From Stichopus chloronotus (lineage: Eukaryota; Echinodermata; Holothuroidea; Aspidochirotida; Stichopodidae), in NCBI GenBank assembly GCA_021234535.1, contig CM037838.1, positions 17,801,009 to 17,865,008 of the forward strand: 64,000 bases of DNA. Direction: 5' to 3'. The notes under the pieces were generated by a model. The model had not been told where the DNA came from, ran no database searches, and worked only from the letters and a program-made list of their open reading frames with translations. Position 1 is the first letter of the stretch; every line of letters begins with the position of its first letter. Positions 36,785 to 49,100 of the stretch are shown one piece after another. A program made the position numbers and the translations under genes.

Positions 36785-39530
36785 CCTACTGAGCTTGGGT
36801 AGATGGACGAACTACTAGAAACTTGGGGGCTGAAATTACCCGAAATATGTTTGGCAATGACCGATAACGTATTTTGATGATTCACCACCGGAAAATTTCG
36901 TTTAATATATGTATCACTTTTGACACCTCCGCTGGTAGGGCCAGTAGGCTTGAAAACATATAACATTAACTTACGCCTAACGTTAGGCTTATCAAATATC
37001 ACTGTCAAGTGAAATTAGGTTAGCGCCTAACGATTATTGGTTAGGCCATTGTGTTAGGGGGTTAACGTTAACTTGGTAATGGTATATTTAGGTCTTCGCC
37101 AGGCCTTAGCCTATTAATTATGCCGACGCTTTACGTCAGACTGGAATGCAGTAATAAGAGGCCAGAGTAGAGTCAACTCACAGCTAGCCTTTTCACACAA
37201 AGATTACCAGCACTCACAGAGTGGAAAGTTCGTTTTTCAGCCGTTGAAGATTACGCCAAGAAAGAGGTACTACGTAAGAAGTACTTCATAATATAGCTTG
37301 CATTTTGTTTGTACCCCACGACAAGTTAAATTAACTCTCTCCGAAGTCTTGATGATATACGCCAGAATATTGGTGCAACTTCTCAGTTGTTACGCCCAAC
37401 ATGTTTTCTGGTCTGGTACTAATGTTAGGACTAACGTTAGAAACAAGTATCAATTAAGCCTAACTCAGGTGAACCAATTAGTTCACCCCCAACCAGAGCA
37501 CAGATAACAGTCCCCCTCCCCCAAGGTACAATAGTTGTTAACCGCTTGCACGCTATAGCTGTTATCCACTTGTAGTACCAGTACATAGCAGTTCGCCCCT
37601 GGCAAGTGCAGACCAGAAATTTCCCCCAAACCTGATGGCAGCATTATACAGATTATGTTGGCCTAGGTGGTAATTGTCCTTTGATATGCTCTTTTGAGTC
37701 TTGTGTTCATTGCGAAACGACAGATAACCACTCAGGTAACCTGACTTCACCAAACTTGACACTTAGCCTATCATCTGGCATAAAATTAGCCCTATTTTGT
37801 TAATGTGGAGGGGGATTGAATTTTAGCTAATAATTAAGCTGCAAGCACATGACTAGTCACGGCAGACTGTACACTAGCTGTGCGTCATGTTCTACAGGGT
37901 AAGCCTTACTCCATGTAAGGAGTAAGCTCCACCCCCCCCCCCTTAAAAAAAAAACCCAAAAAACAAAAGGTCCTGCCTTTCATCGATTCAAATGTAATCT
38001 GATCTTATCCTTCTAGTATTTCAGTACACACACAATCACTTGAATGAAGCTATACCTGATGTGAAGTGTGTCTGCAGTGTGTCTGCTGTAGAACTTAATA
38101 CACCTGCAGACATGCTCAAGGGCATGACTCACAGTAACAATGCAGAACTGAAATAGTAACTAGTTTGGGTGTTTATTTCAGGCCTTGGTAGCTATTTTGT
38201 GGACTGGACTCCAGCCTGGAAAATAGAAATGTTTGCAGGTCTACGAAATCTAAAGGTGTTAATGCTATTGAGAGTGTGAATGCAAAAACTTACTACAGGC
38301 TTAGGCTTTAATGAAGACAATGATGATATAGACCTATGCCTAGGCTACATTATGTGTAAGTATTATATTCCACATACTAAACAAGCAATCTGTCAATTCA
38401 CATTTTTGTTCACAAAATGTTTTATGAAAGGCAAGTGATTGTCTCATTTGATTTTTGCTATTTGTGGAAGAAGGTGGTTTTGTCTGAAACTAACGGGCAC
38501 CCCCTCCATCATTTTTTGGGGGCCCTAAATGAGTATATCTTTTCCTATTTGTTGATGTTGATTGGTCAGTTTCACAGCTTGTAATGTTAAATTGCTTCCA
38601 TTGCTTGTAGATTTATGTGATGACCTCGTCATGCAGTTTATTACATGGAATAAGGTGCAAACTGTCTTATTACATAATGCTGCGACTATTGGCCGTGACT
38701 TAATGTAACATAGAACTTTTTAATTTTTGATAAGAACTAGAAGCTAGGATCTCTTGTTGATATGATTTAAAGACAGACACTCATCACCCCAAGCTATGAT
38801 TTTTAATTTGGGAGAAAGCAAAATTCTGGACTGCTCTTTTATTGATGTCCAGAGTTACAAAATTCAAAAGATGCAGGTTAGCTCATACTTGTATTACACA
38901 TGCACATGCAAAGAGAGTGGTCTGGTTACACATGAGTATTCTGTGCTGACCAGGATATCCTTCAAGGAAAGACTAGTTTTACGTCTGCCCAAGGAGAAGC
39001 TAAAGACAGTTATGGGTGGGATATGAACTAACCTAGTCTGAAGACTTGCAATTGTCTCGGGTTAGTAGTATCTGTACTTTTTCTTCCATTCATAGAGTAT
39101 ATTAAACAATGTACCCCTTCTTGGCTTTTTAGTAGTTTTCCAGTGTAGTTATTAGAAAAAAGTTAGGTCAAGAAGTAACAAATGAATTCAAAGCAAAAAA
39201 GAAACAAAAAACAATCACCAATAATTAATTTGGGCAGTGATTCTCCCAACACAGATGTTCATGTCATGATTGAATAGACTGCAATTGGCATTTTCATTGT
39301 GTTGGCTCAGGAGGACAAACATGCAATTTCAATACACAAATTTTCCAAGTGCTTTGCATTCTTTCGTTTTGGGTAGAATGTGTCAAAAACACGTTACAAT
39401 TCCTGCATTGTCATCAGTCATTGAAACATACACAACTGTGATGGGGTAATTCTGACAACTATACTTCAGACAATATTGAAACATCAAACTTAATTAGCAA
39501 CAATAACAATTCCATTTTTACTTTTCTTTT
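36785..39530. other. Spacer within the retroelement island
   Basis: The part near 36960-37450 repeats variants of gttaggc / aacgttag and may be the 5' region of the LINE. A short hairpin ccttactccatgtaagg lies near 37903. ORFs of 60-76 aa lack recognisable motifs. Confidence 0.35.
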
Positions 39531-39578
39531 CAGTGAAAACAAGACTTTGACACCCTTAATCCAGCTGCTGCAAACAAG

Positions 39579-41485
39579 ATGACTGAAGGCTGGATAAACT
39601 ACAGCACAGCAATTGTAGAATATGCATGTTTGATGGTCCCAGGGTGGATAGAAATCCTTGGAATTGATACCGATATGGAAACTTTGCCAGCAGGTAAGTT
39701 ACTGCCCTAATTTCATTATATATCGTGTGTTGTACTAACTCATTGCACATTTATAACAAGTGCACCTAGAAGGACACATCCCCTACAGTGACACACCCCT
39801 AGCTGTTACTGAAGCCATTACTTCAGACAAGGTAACCTATTTTACTGAAAGCAGGGAGACATAATTCCTACAATAAAGTCCATTGCAGGTGTGTTCCTGT
39901 TACATTTCTTGTCCTTTGATATTTCTTGTTCCTTGAGTTTTTCCACCCCTGTCTATAGGCTAGACTTCATATTCTAATTAGAAATGTCACTTCAAGAGAA
40001 GCACCCAAAATACGCCTCAAAATAGTGCTACAATTCCAAAATAATGATCCACCTGTTAGACATAAGGTTAAATGATACACATAACTTATACCCGATGCTG
40101 CTCTTTTATTTGACTTAACGTGTGACTACCTCAGAAGTTGCAATATGTCAATTTAGGTGCATGAAATTATTTTAAATGGAAATCTTCAACTCAAGTTGTA
40201 CTCAGTTTCTATTGTGAAGGGACTGCTCAATAAATATTTTCACATCACCACAATTACGAGGTACTGATTGTACTAAAGCCCCATCTAAGTAGGTCTTTTG
40301 GAATTGAAACAAACCAATCATGCAACATTTAGTCTTAAGTTTATTTTAGTCTATATGTACGTATGTTTTTTCTTTATTTTTGCTGTATCCAAGTAGATGT
40401 TTCCTCCCAAATATTTGAAACAAATCACTAAGTAATTTGACTTTCAGTGTCTTTAAAGAAAGACGATCAAGGTTATTTCATATTTCCTCATGAAGATGAG
40501 GAAGAGAACCTGGCTTTATTTATGCTACCGCTGATATTTGGAAATAAAGCCAAGATGAGGTCTGAGCCTAACCGATTTCATGTCATCATTCATCGACGCT
40601 AAACTGGTGAGGCCACTCATTCTGACTTAAAAGTTAGACAAAAGGAACGTGTATTGTAACAGAAAACAGTTAAGTGATGAAAATGCAGTGACATAGTCAC
40701 TAGACCATGGATAAGCTCGCTTCGACATCTTTGGGCCATCAGTATGTGTGAAAATATATACTAGTATAAGATTTTTGGGAGATGTTATGAGGAATAACAT
40801 CTCATCATTCTCAGAACAACTGGGATTTAATCAGCTTCTCCAATGTTAAAATTTTGGTGCTTTGCAGCACAATGCGATTATAATCCTAAATTTTAGTTGA
40901 GAGGATAACAGGATACCCCGCATCCCTTTCCAATATTGCACTAGAGGAGTGAATGTACACTGTGAACAGTAATCCTGTAGCCAACATTGAAAGGGGGAGT
41001 CGGGTGTACCACGGAGTTTTGCACAAGATTATTAGTAATATAATTAAAGCGGTTTGATGATGCAAATGTTGAAATTACTCATATGAATTGCATTACCCTT
41101 ATCCTGTAACTTAATAACCATTGACATATTTCACATCATTCTTCATTCACAGGAGTAGTGCCTTTTACCATCCTTTTTGGACAAAATTAATCCGAGCCAG
41201 AGACCACAGCCGTTCATCCTATGCTTGTATGCCGCTTACAAAATGAAGCCCTCACAAGTCTTGGTCATCCTTGAACGGGAAGCGATTAGTGTTGACACGT
41301 TGTTGACAGCAGTAAATATGTGCTATAAGTTACACTTTGTGTTTGACTTGCAATATCAAAACCTATGCAAAGGAGTGTGGGAATTTCTGCAGACCTGTGT
41401 GTATGAACAGGGTGGTACAACACTTTCATCAAACATTAGAGCATTTAGAGCCTACCTGAAAAATGGCAGGGTTTCTGTAGCCTAA
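39579..41485 (+). pseudogene. Remnant of an uncharacterised conserved gene (SAMD3-like companion family); exons ~39579-39693, 40448-40602, 41153-41485
   Basis: The first two exons splice in phase 1 (GTAAGT donor, TTTCAG acceptor) into an 89-codon frame: MTEGWINYSTAIVEYA.. then VSLKKDDQGYFIFP..FHVIIHR and a stop. The third exon, after TTCATTCACAG, encodes RPQPFILCLYAAYKMKPSQVLVILE..FVFDLQYQNLCKGVWEFLQ. Proteins with this block (PFIL..PSQ..VVE..HFVFD..Y...WEFLQ) are common as uncharacterised, often SAMD3-annotated, proteins in fish and marine invertebrates. In-frame stops (TGA at 39534, TAA at 40600, TAG at 41156) break the chain, so I call it a pseudogene. The family name is from memory. Confidence 0.5.
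40872..41035. mobile_element. Diverged relative of the 199-bp foldback MITE
   Basis: Aligns with 10460-10628: gaggataacaggataccccgc, then ccaatattgcactagaggagtgaatgtacactg, then aacagtaatcctgtagccaacattgaa and gcacaagatt. The outer terminal repeats are eroded. Confidence 0.6.
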
Positions 41486-41689
41486 ATTTTAAAGACAAAA
41501 ATTGTCCCATTGTTAAGCTGCACAGTTCTTGTTCCATAAATTTTAGCTTACGGTTTTTCTTGTCACTATCCTTAGGGTCAGAAGTTATGAAGAGAGTGTG
41601 TTTCATAAGCCATATTATTTTGTTAGGGTCATGATTTTCAGCTCTATGCAAATTAATCAAAGAAACATTTCGATGAGAAACTTGAAGTA

Positions 41690-42690
41690 TTACCAGCTCT
41701 TTAGGTTAAAAAATTTGGCTCATTGCAATCAATTTTAAGAGAAAAAAGAAATATTTACCACTTTTTAGGTTAAGAGACTATACTTTCTCAAGTTTTGAAA
41801 AATTAATATCACATGCTGTTTTATTTTCTGCCACGATATTACATTAATGCTAGTGGTATATTCTGCAACGAGAGCGAAAGTTTTATAACCGTGTCAGGTT
41901 TAAGATACGGTTTTCACTTTCTCTCCATTTTTGAAGCATTTCATATTACATGATGTCTTATTTTGTGACGTGATCATTCAGTTTGGCTTATTACAAGTTG
42001 TATATCCCTTAAAAACAGAAGTTTACCGCCGTTTAAGGTTTAACACTCTTTGCTTTTTCCAGTTTTGGAGCATTTTACATAACATGTTGTCTTATTGTGT
42101 GCCATGATTGCAAAGGGTTTTCAATTAAGTATTACTTACATGAAAACCATTCTGTTTTCTTTGACTTAGATATTACTGTAATATCTAAGACAAAGAAAAC
42201 AGAAGGGTTGTCACTTCAGCTTAAATAGTCAAGTAATATCTATGACAAAGAAAACCACTTTTTCAGATTAAAAAGACAGTCTTTCCTTTACAGTACATGC
42301 TGTCATATTTGAGCTATGATGATTTTTTACTTTACTAAGTTTTACTTTGCTACAAGAAATATGTGATGCGAAGGTAACGCAAGCATTACCACTTTTGCAG
42401 GTGAAACATACAGTCTGTGCAAGCTATTTCAAGTGTTGTAAATGAATGCTTCCTTATTTAGAAATATGACACAAATATTACCACTTTTCACAGTTTGAAG
42501 AAACAGTCTGTGCTTTCTGTTTAAAGTTAATATCACAGTCTTTTTTCGTTTGCCATAATTTCAGCTAAAGTGGTAATACTAGTAACATCTGGGACAAGCA
42601 AAACATGAGTAGTTTTTTAAGGTTAAAGAAACATCCATTGCTTTAGCTAATATTTATGGTGTGTTATTTTCTACCATAATTTTCATCAGC
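41690..42690 (+). repeat. Degenerate 100-140-bp tandem repeat, ~7 units
   Basis: Each unit runs taccactttt-aggtt-aa-aga, then ctttgctttctc..gttt, then a-atcacatgctgtcttattttgtgccatgat. Units start near 41690, 41757, 41889, 42025, 42255, 42388, 42480 and 42610, with variable length. AT-rich and noncoding. Confidence 0.55.
42150..42204. repeat. 26-bp near-perfect inverted repeat, 3-nt loop
   Basis: Left arm ttctgttttctttgactt.. (42150-42175) pairs with 42179-42204 at 25 of 26 positions. A third partial copy of the right arm lies near 42232-42258. Confidence 0.85.
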
Positions 42691-43119
42691 TTTACAAAAT
42701 AACAGAACAATCACACATGAAGCATTTTCAACCACCTTAAGTTAGCAGCATAGGATAAAATTTTATTTATTGTTATGTTTTCCACTTGTTGGATGAAGTA
42801 TCTGTTTCAAAGAGTTAGTTTGCCATGCAATATATGAATAAACCAGCTGTTGTTAAACATAACTTCCTGTTACAGTTATTTTTTCTAATCACGCGGTATC
42901 TTCAAAGTCATTCCATTCTGCTCAAACAGTTTGAAACAGATTGAACATCAATATTGTCCTTCGATTGACCCCTTATAATTCGTAGAAGCAACTTTAATGT
43001 CAATTACAGAGATGTTACCCAACAGAGTTGGTAACATTTTGCCCAACTTTTGAGGTTGCTCACTATAAGACCAACGTTGGTTAAAATGTTGGGCAATTTT
43101 TGCCCATTATTTTTTACAG

Positions 43120-44140
43120 TGTAGGCGAGTGGAAATTATCAAGAAGGACCTGTGCGACATATTCAAAAGCCACGGTTTGAGAATCACTATTGAGGCGAAC
43201 AAGAAGATCGTCAACTTCCTCGATGTAACACTCAACCTTAACAGCGGGAAATTCATGCCCTACACAAAACCCGGAAACACACCATTATACGTTCACAGTA
43301 GGTCTAACCATCCAGCTGGCATCTTGCAAAACATCCCGAAGTCCATTAACAGGCGCCTTTCAGAAATTTGATCCGATAACGTATCATTTTGCCATGCAGC
43401 CCCCGTGTACCAAGATGCCCTCGCTAAAGGTGCCTACAAACACCAGCTACATTTTTCGCCAACCGGTACTCCTTTACCCGATGCTAGTCTTAACATGGAA
43501 AATAGAAAACGCCACAGGAACATTTTATGGTACAACCCGCCATACAGTAAGAATGTTTCAACTAATATTGGGAGGAAATTTCTCAAAATTGTTACAGAAG
43601 AATTTCCAAAAAGACACGTTCTAAGTAAAATATTTAAGAGAAACACCATCAAAGTGAGCTACAATTGTATGAATAACATTAAACATGGTATCAACGCCCA
43701 CAACAAAGCAACATTGAAGCAAGAGCCCGAAGTATCTCAAACGAACGAGTGTAACTGCAGACGCAGGGATAAATGTCCTTTGTCGGGCCAGTGCCTCAAG
43801 CAGTCAATTGTGTACCAGGCCACTGTTTCAACAAATGACGATCGACCAGACGAAACATACATCGGACTCACAGAGAACTCCTTCAAGAAAAGATACGCTA
43901 ACCACAAATCCGCTTTCTCCAACATATCAAAAGAGACTGAACACTGAATTAAGCAAATATATTTGGGATTTGAAAGATACCAATACCGTCTACTCTATCA
44001 ATTGGAAAATCCTGAAACAGGCCAAATCGTACGACCCATCATCCAATAGATGCAACTTGTGCCTCTGGGAGAAATACTTTATCATTTCTAAACAGCATTT
44101 AGCTACCCCAAATAAGCGTAACGAACTAGTGACTGCGTGA
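43120..44140 (+). pseudogene. 3' part of a second Penelope-like element (RT C-terminus plus GIY-YIG)
   Basis: Plus-strand reading gives [30 protein letters not shown] (after the RT palm), [26 protein letters not shown], then after a frame break YQDALAKGAYKHQL. A Cys-rich linker [15 protein letters not shown], the GIY-YIG core [16 protein letters not shown], and after another break [11 protein letters not shown] and [13 protein letters not shown] follow, ending NELVTA and a stop before an A-run. This is a different Penelope-like lineage from the one at 31151-33423, as the linker and GIY-YIG sequences differ. It is 5'-truncated, with at least two frameshifts (near 43370 and 43925). Confidence 0.75.
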
Positions 44141-44204
44141 AAAAAAAAAAAAAAATGCTGAGGAACTTCGTTAAGTAGCAACGCTATGTAGCGACGTTTG
44201 AAGC

Positions 44205-45273
44205 ATGCTTATTTTACAATGTTTTCTTTGTTACGCAGTGTCGCACGTTCACTACCAATCCACATCTAAATACGCACGATGTTTCCTGCTTTATTTAACT
44301 TTGTTTGAATCAGTCATTACTGTCATATTACCTGAAGAGTGCAGCACGTTCCTCACGTGTTGTACGAAACTAATTTGTAGTAATAAACAGTATGAGGCAA
44401 AACTTCTGATTTCACTTACGTATATTATATTATATTTCACGCTATATTGCGGTATTATAAAGGCGATACCGGTTCATTGGAAAGTTGTGTATAATTTAGA
44501 TGCTGATATCATTAAGAACTACAACGAACATCTCTTACATACGTTTAGGGCCACTTTACGTGCTTCAAAATTCATCTATGATAATTACATTTTAAACTTA
44601 GGGAGCAATATAAAGGCAGTCTCAAAATGGAATAACTTTTTTCAATATGACGAAAAAACGTGGGAATCGATTTTTCGCTGCTCCTGGTATTCTGTTCGTG
44701 AAGTTAAATTCAGTTTTTTCAGTTTCGTTTTATTCAAGGTATTCTTGGTAGGAACAGATTATTATTTCTTATGAACTTAATTGAAAGTCCCCGTTGTACT
44801 TTTTGTAAAAGAGAAGAAGAAACATTAGATCACTTGTTTTGGAGCTGCAACATATAGTATCTTCTTTTGTTTTAGACGTAGAACATTGGTTTTTGGATCG
44901 TCAATTTACTTTGTCAATAGAAGATATTTTCTTTGGTTATTGTAGATATATTAAACATCCTTTCAATTTTCTTATTTTGCATTTAAAGTATTACATATTC
45001 CAATGCAAACAAAAAGGCGAAATTCCTAATATTAACGAATTTTCTTATAAACTAAAATTTCTATTAAAGGTTGAAAAGCAGATATCTAAAAGAAGCAAAG
45101 TAAACATTTCTTTCATTATGATATTTTATGTAGGTCGTTTAATGTACAACTTACTTAATGTACAATCATTTCGATTTGTTTTTCTTTGGATGTTGCTTGA
45201 TACTTGTATGAACATTTGGATGCTCATGTATATATTTGCTATTGAAAAACACTTTAGAAAAGATGATCAATAA
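44205..45273 (+). pseudogene. 3' end of an L1/Tx1-like LINE, truncated and frameshifted
   Basis: A hydrophobic, Phe/Tyr/Ile-rich frame leads to REVKFSFFSF, then after a frame break ILGRNRLLFLMNLIESPRCTFC, EEETLDHLFWSC, and after another break FVLDVEHWF..LSIEDIFFGY and FLILHLKYYIFQCKQK. The CxxC..H....C knuckle with HLFWSC followed by LS-EDI-FGY is the C-terminal signature of L1/Tx1-type ORF2 proteins. The endonuclease and RT core are absent. It is followed by a (TTATA)-like tail and (AT)n at 45286-45440, as expected for a LINE 3' end. Confidence 0.65.
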
Positions 45274-45285
45274 ACGGAGGTGAAA

Positions 45286-46052
<767 letters not shown>

Positions 46053-46060
46053 GATAAAAG
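46053..46060 (+). promoter_or_regulatory. TATA-like element of gene 5
   Basis: GATAAAAG 100 bases upstream of the gene 5 ATG; spacing resembles that of genes 1 and 4. Confidence 0.35.
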
Positions 46061-46152
46061 CTTCAATTTTTTACAACTGCGTCACACTCTACCATTTACA
46101 CGATTATTGTGTGTTTGCAACTGCCATTTGACATTATATTTCACGTATTGTA

Positions 46153-49100
46153 ATGATGAAGCTTTACTTCGTAACGATTGTCTTTGGCCTCTTGGTGGTC
46201 TTCACTGCCTCAAAAAAAGACTTTGGGTTCGTCGGTGTCGAATTTGCCCAACAGTTGCCAGTAGTAGACGCCGATTTGGATCACAAGCCTGGGAACGGGG
46301 TTTGCTTCCAAGAACGTAAGTCTTTTTTTTTTTCTCTTTTTCGTCTTTATTTTTTTTTTTTCATATTCACTTTTTTTTCGTATTCACTTTGTGCTCTTTT
46401 CAAATAAGTACCGTATGACCGTGGTTTGTGCATTAGTTTTGGGCCACTAAGTTATCATGAAAGGTTGGTAAAACAACCTTTTTTGCTTTCCACTATGACC
46501 TATAAGCATTTCGGCCCTACTGTTGGTATCCGAAACTATGGTATAGGTTCACTGGGAATACGTTCACTGCGATGAATAAGATTTTAACTATGCACGGTTA
46601 GAATAAGGTCATAATTGCACCACAAAATGACTGCTTTTACATATCAAATGCTGATTTAGCTGCTACTGTGACAGGAAAAACACCAGGGTGAAAATTACTC
46701 ATAAATCAACCATCGCAAGAGACTAAAGGTTTGAAGTCCAGGCACCGCAAGGCTAGAACAGTTCCTGTTTTCCTGAGTTGTGAACAGAGATGTTTATAGT
46801 AGAGTCTTTAAAATATATGAGGGAATTATCTCTGGATATTTACTGAAATGGTAACTATTTTCCCACTTTCAGAGACCCTCTTACCACAAACTGCATATAA
46901 GCTATAGATTTCTGCAAGATGAATTGAGGTAGTACACACAATTTAAGTGGTCAGAAAATCATACTTTCCCTTTAAAAAAGACCCTAAATTTTTATGAGCT
47001 TCACACACTTTGTGATATGTATTTTCCACATAACGTGCACACACGTCCATTTCCACGGTACTACTCCTCTTACCCGGCCCGCTCCTATCCACTAACCTGC
47101 CTTAGTTCCAGCACTCATTCACAGACTGCAGAAATCGTCCCCATATGTGAGTAGTAAAAGTTACCAACTTTTCAATACCAGCAGCAGCAATATGTAAGTA
47201 AAATTTTACATTGTTGGTAGTCATGTGACTTTAAGCTCTTTAGAAAACAAAAGCCAAACTTAGTAGCAAATGTTAACATCAATACGAAATCAATTATGCA
47301 CAAGACAAAGCTTTTCGTCTCGCAGGTTGTAATAAGTGGCTTAAATTGGTGAAAGTTCAAACTTTAGTCAAATCAATGTTACTCAAACTTTAAAAAAACC
47401 CATCGTTATCAAGATTTGATCGAATAATTTGAGAAATTCAAAGAACGCAGGCTATATTTTCAATCATGAATACAAACCCATTTGAAATGAAAAATACTTT
47501 TGCTCACACTACCTTACTGGAATACTGCCAAATCTGCATAGGTTTATCTTTCACACACAAGCTTCAGGGTATACATGATGTAAAAAACATATAGAAAAGA
47601 AAAAATAGTTGTTGAATATTTTGGTAACATGAGTAACAGCGAAGCATGATCTAGTATATATAGTATAGTATAGTTTTAGTGTTACCACAGAAACTACTAC
47701 CTACAAAACTGACGCTATCATGGCGAATCTAAGGTACTGTTGAAACACATATTGTAGCTTGCAATTGCCATCAAAGAATGCAACATGGCATAGTTACTTA
47801 ATTTGTCAATTACATCATTTTCCATGCCCTCACTGCGACAAAATCTTGTAATCTGTATCGTTTCTTAGATTGTCCTCAAAACATTAGAGTTAGTTTCAGC
47901 CCTGATCCAACTTACTATCAACTTTTTATAGTGATGTGAAAAAGAAAGAGTTCAGTTTGTGTGGGAATTCTATGGTTCTACTACTAAAGGCTTAAATGTA
48001 AACATCTGTGACAGTATAGCGATAGATCCGAGGTTTATGTTGAGGACAGAAGTTACCCATCGCAGATAAGTGTGTAAATTTAAAGGATTAGAAATGGAAG
48101 TAGATCGTAGATCATGGCAATAATCTGCAGAACAAACTTGCATGAGCCTAGTATTGTTAACTTACGGTGTAATACGTCTAAGAGAAGCAAAAAGAAAAAA
48201 GAAAAAGAAAACCTGTTCTTAAGGCCAGTTATATCGCCAACTTTATGACAAGGCCTAAATTAAGGAGACTAATGTCAACCTTTCAAGTAACGTGACGTAA
48301 GTTACCTGCGTTTCCAAGGTAATGGACACAAAATGAAGCAAATGCATTTTTATCATTCAAGTTGAAATATTACAAGGCTAATTAATTTCACAATATTTCA
48401 AACATAACCAATCGCTTCTTTACAGGGTTTGGATTTCGAGTTACTCAAAAGCAGACCAATATTTGTTTGATAACAATGTGAATTGCGTCTGTGCTCCTAG
48501 CCCTATAGCACACTGTGGGGTCGTTGGCATAAAACTGAAATCACGTACCATTGCAATACTAATGCCTTATAACGCATAGCAGTACCACGGAACGCCATGT
48601 AGGTAAACCTATAGCCACTTTTTAAACCAACAATATAGCTGAGCCGGCTCCTGTGGTAAACACATGATTTGTCAAGTTGCAATGAGAATCAGAAAACTTA
48701 CTAAAAAGGCCTGGGTGTATGAGCTAACTCAAGCGAAAAGTACCTTAGCGAAAAGTACCTTAAAAAGGTGAAGATAAATTTAGGTCTCAACATTCCATTT
48801 CTTCGCAAGTAAATCCAACGCAAACAGAAAAAAGAATCTTTCCGTAAGTTTTACCTTAGAGACTATACCGATGTTCTTACACGGGAAGAGAAAAACAAAA
48901 TCTGCACATGGGTAGTGAACACATTTAGATCAGATGATCGACCACGTGACCAAATACTAGATGGCCTTTGCATGGTGGGTCGTGTAATACTTGAAAAACA
49001 ATTATGTTTGAAATATTTTGGCCGTCTTCTTAAAAACGTGCAGGAAAATAAAAAGGGTAACACTTCGGATTCACGATGTTTACATTATTTGAGGATGTAT

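Noticed and set aside
43010..43120. ttgggcaa..tttttacagtgta sequence resembling a MITE terminus
   Set aside because: Only one end seen; a vaguely similar stretch at the very end of the window is too short to support an element.
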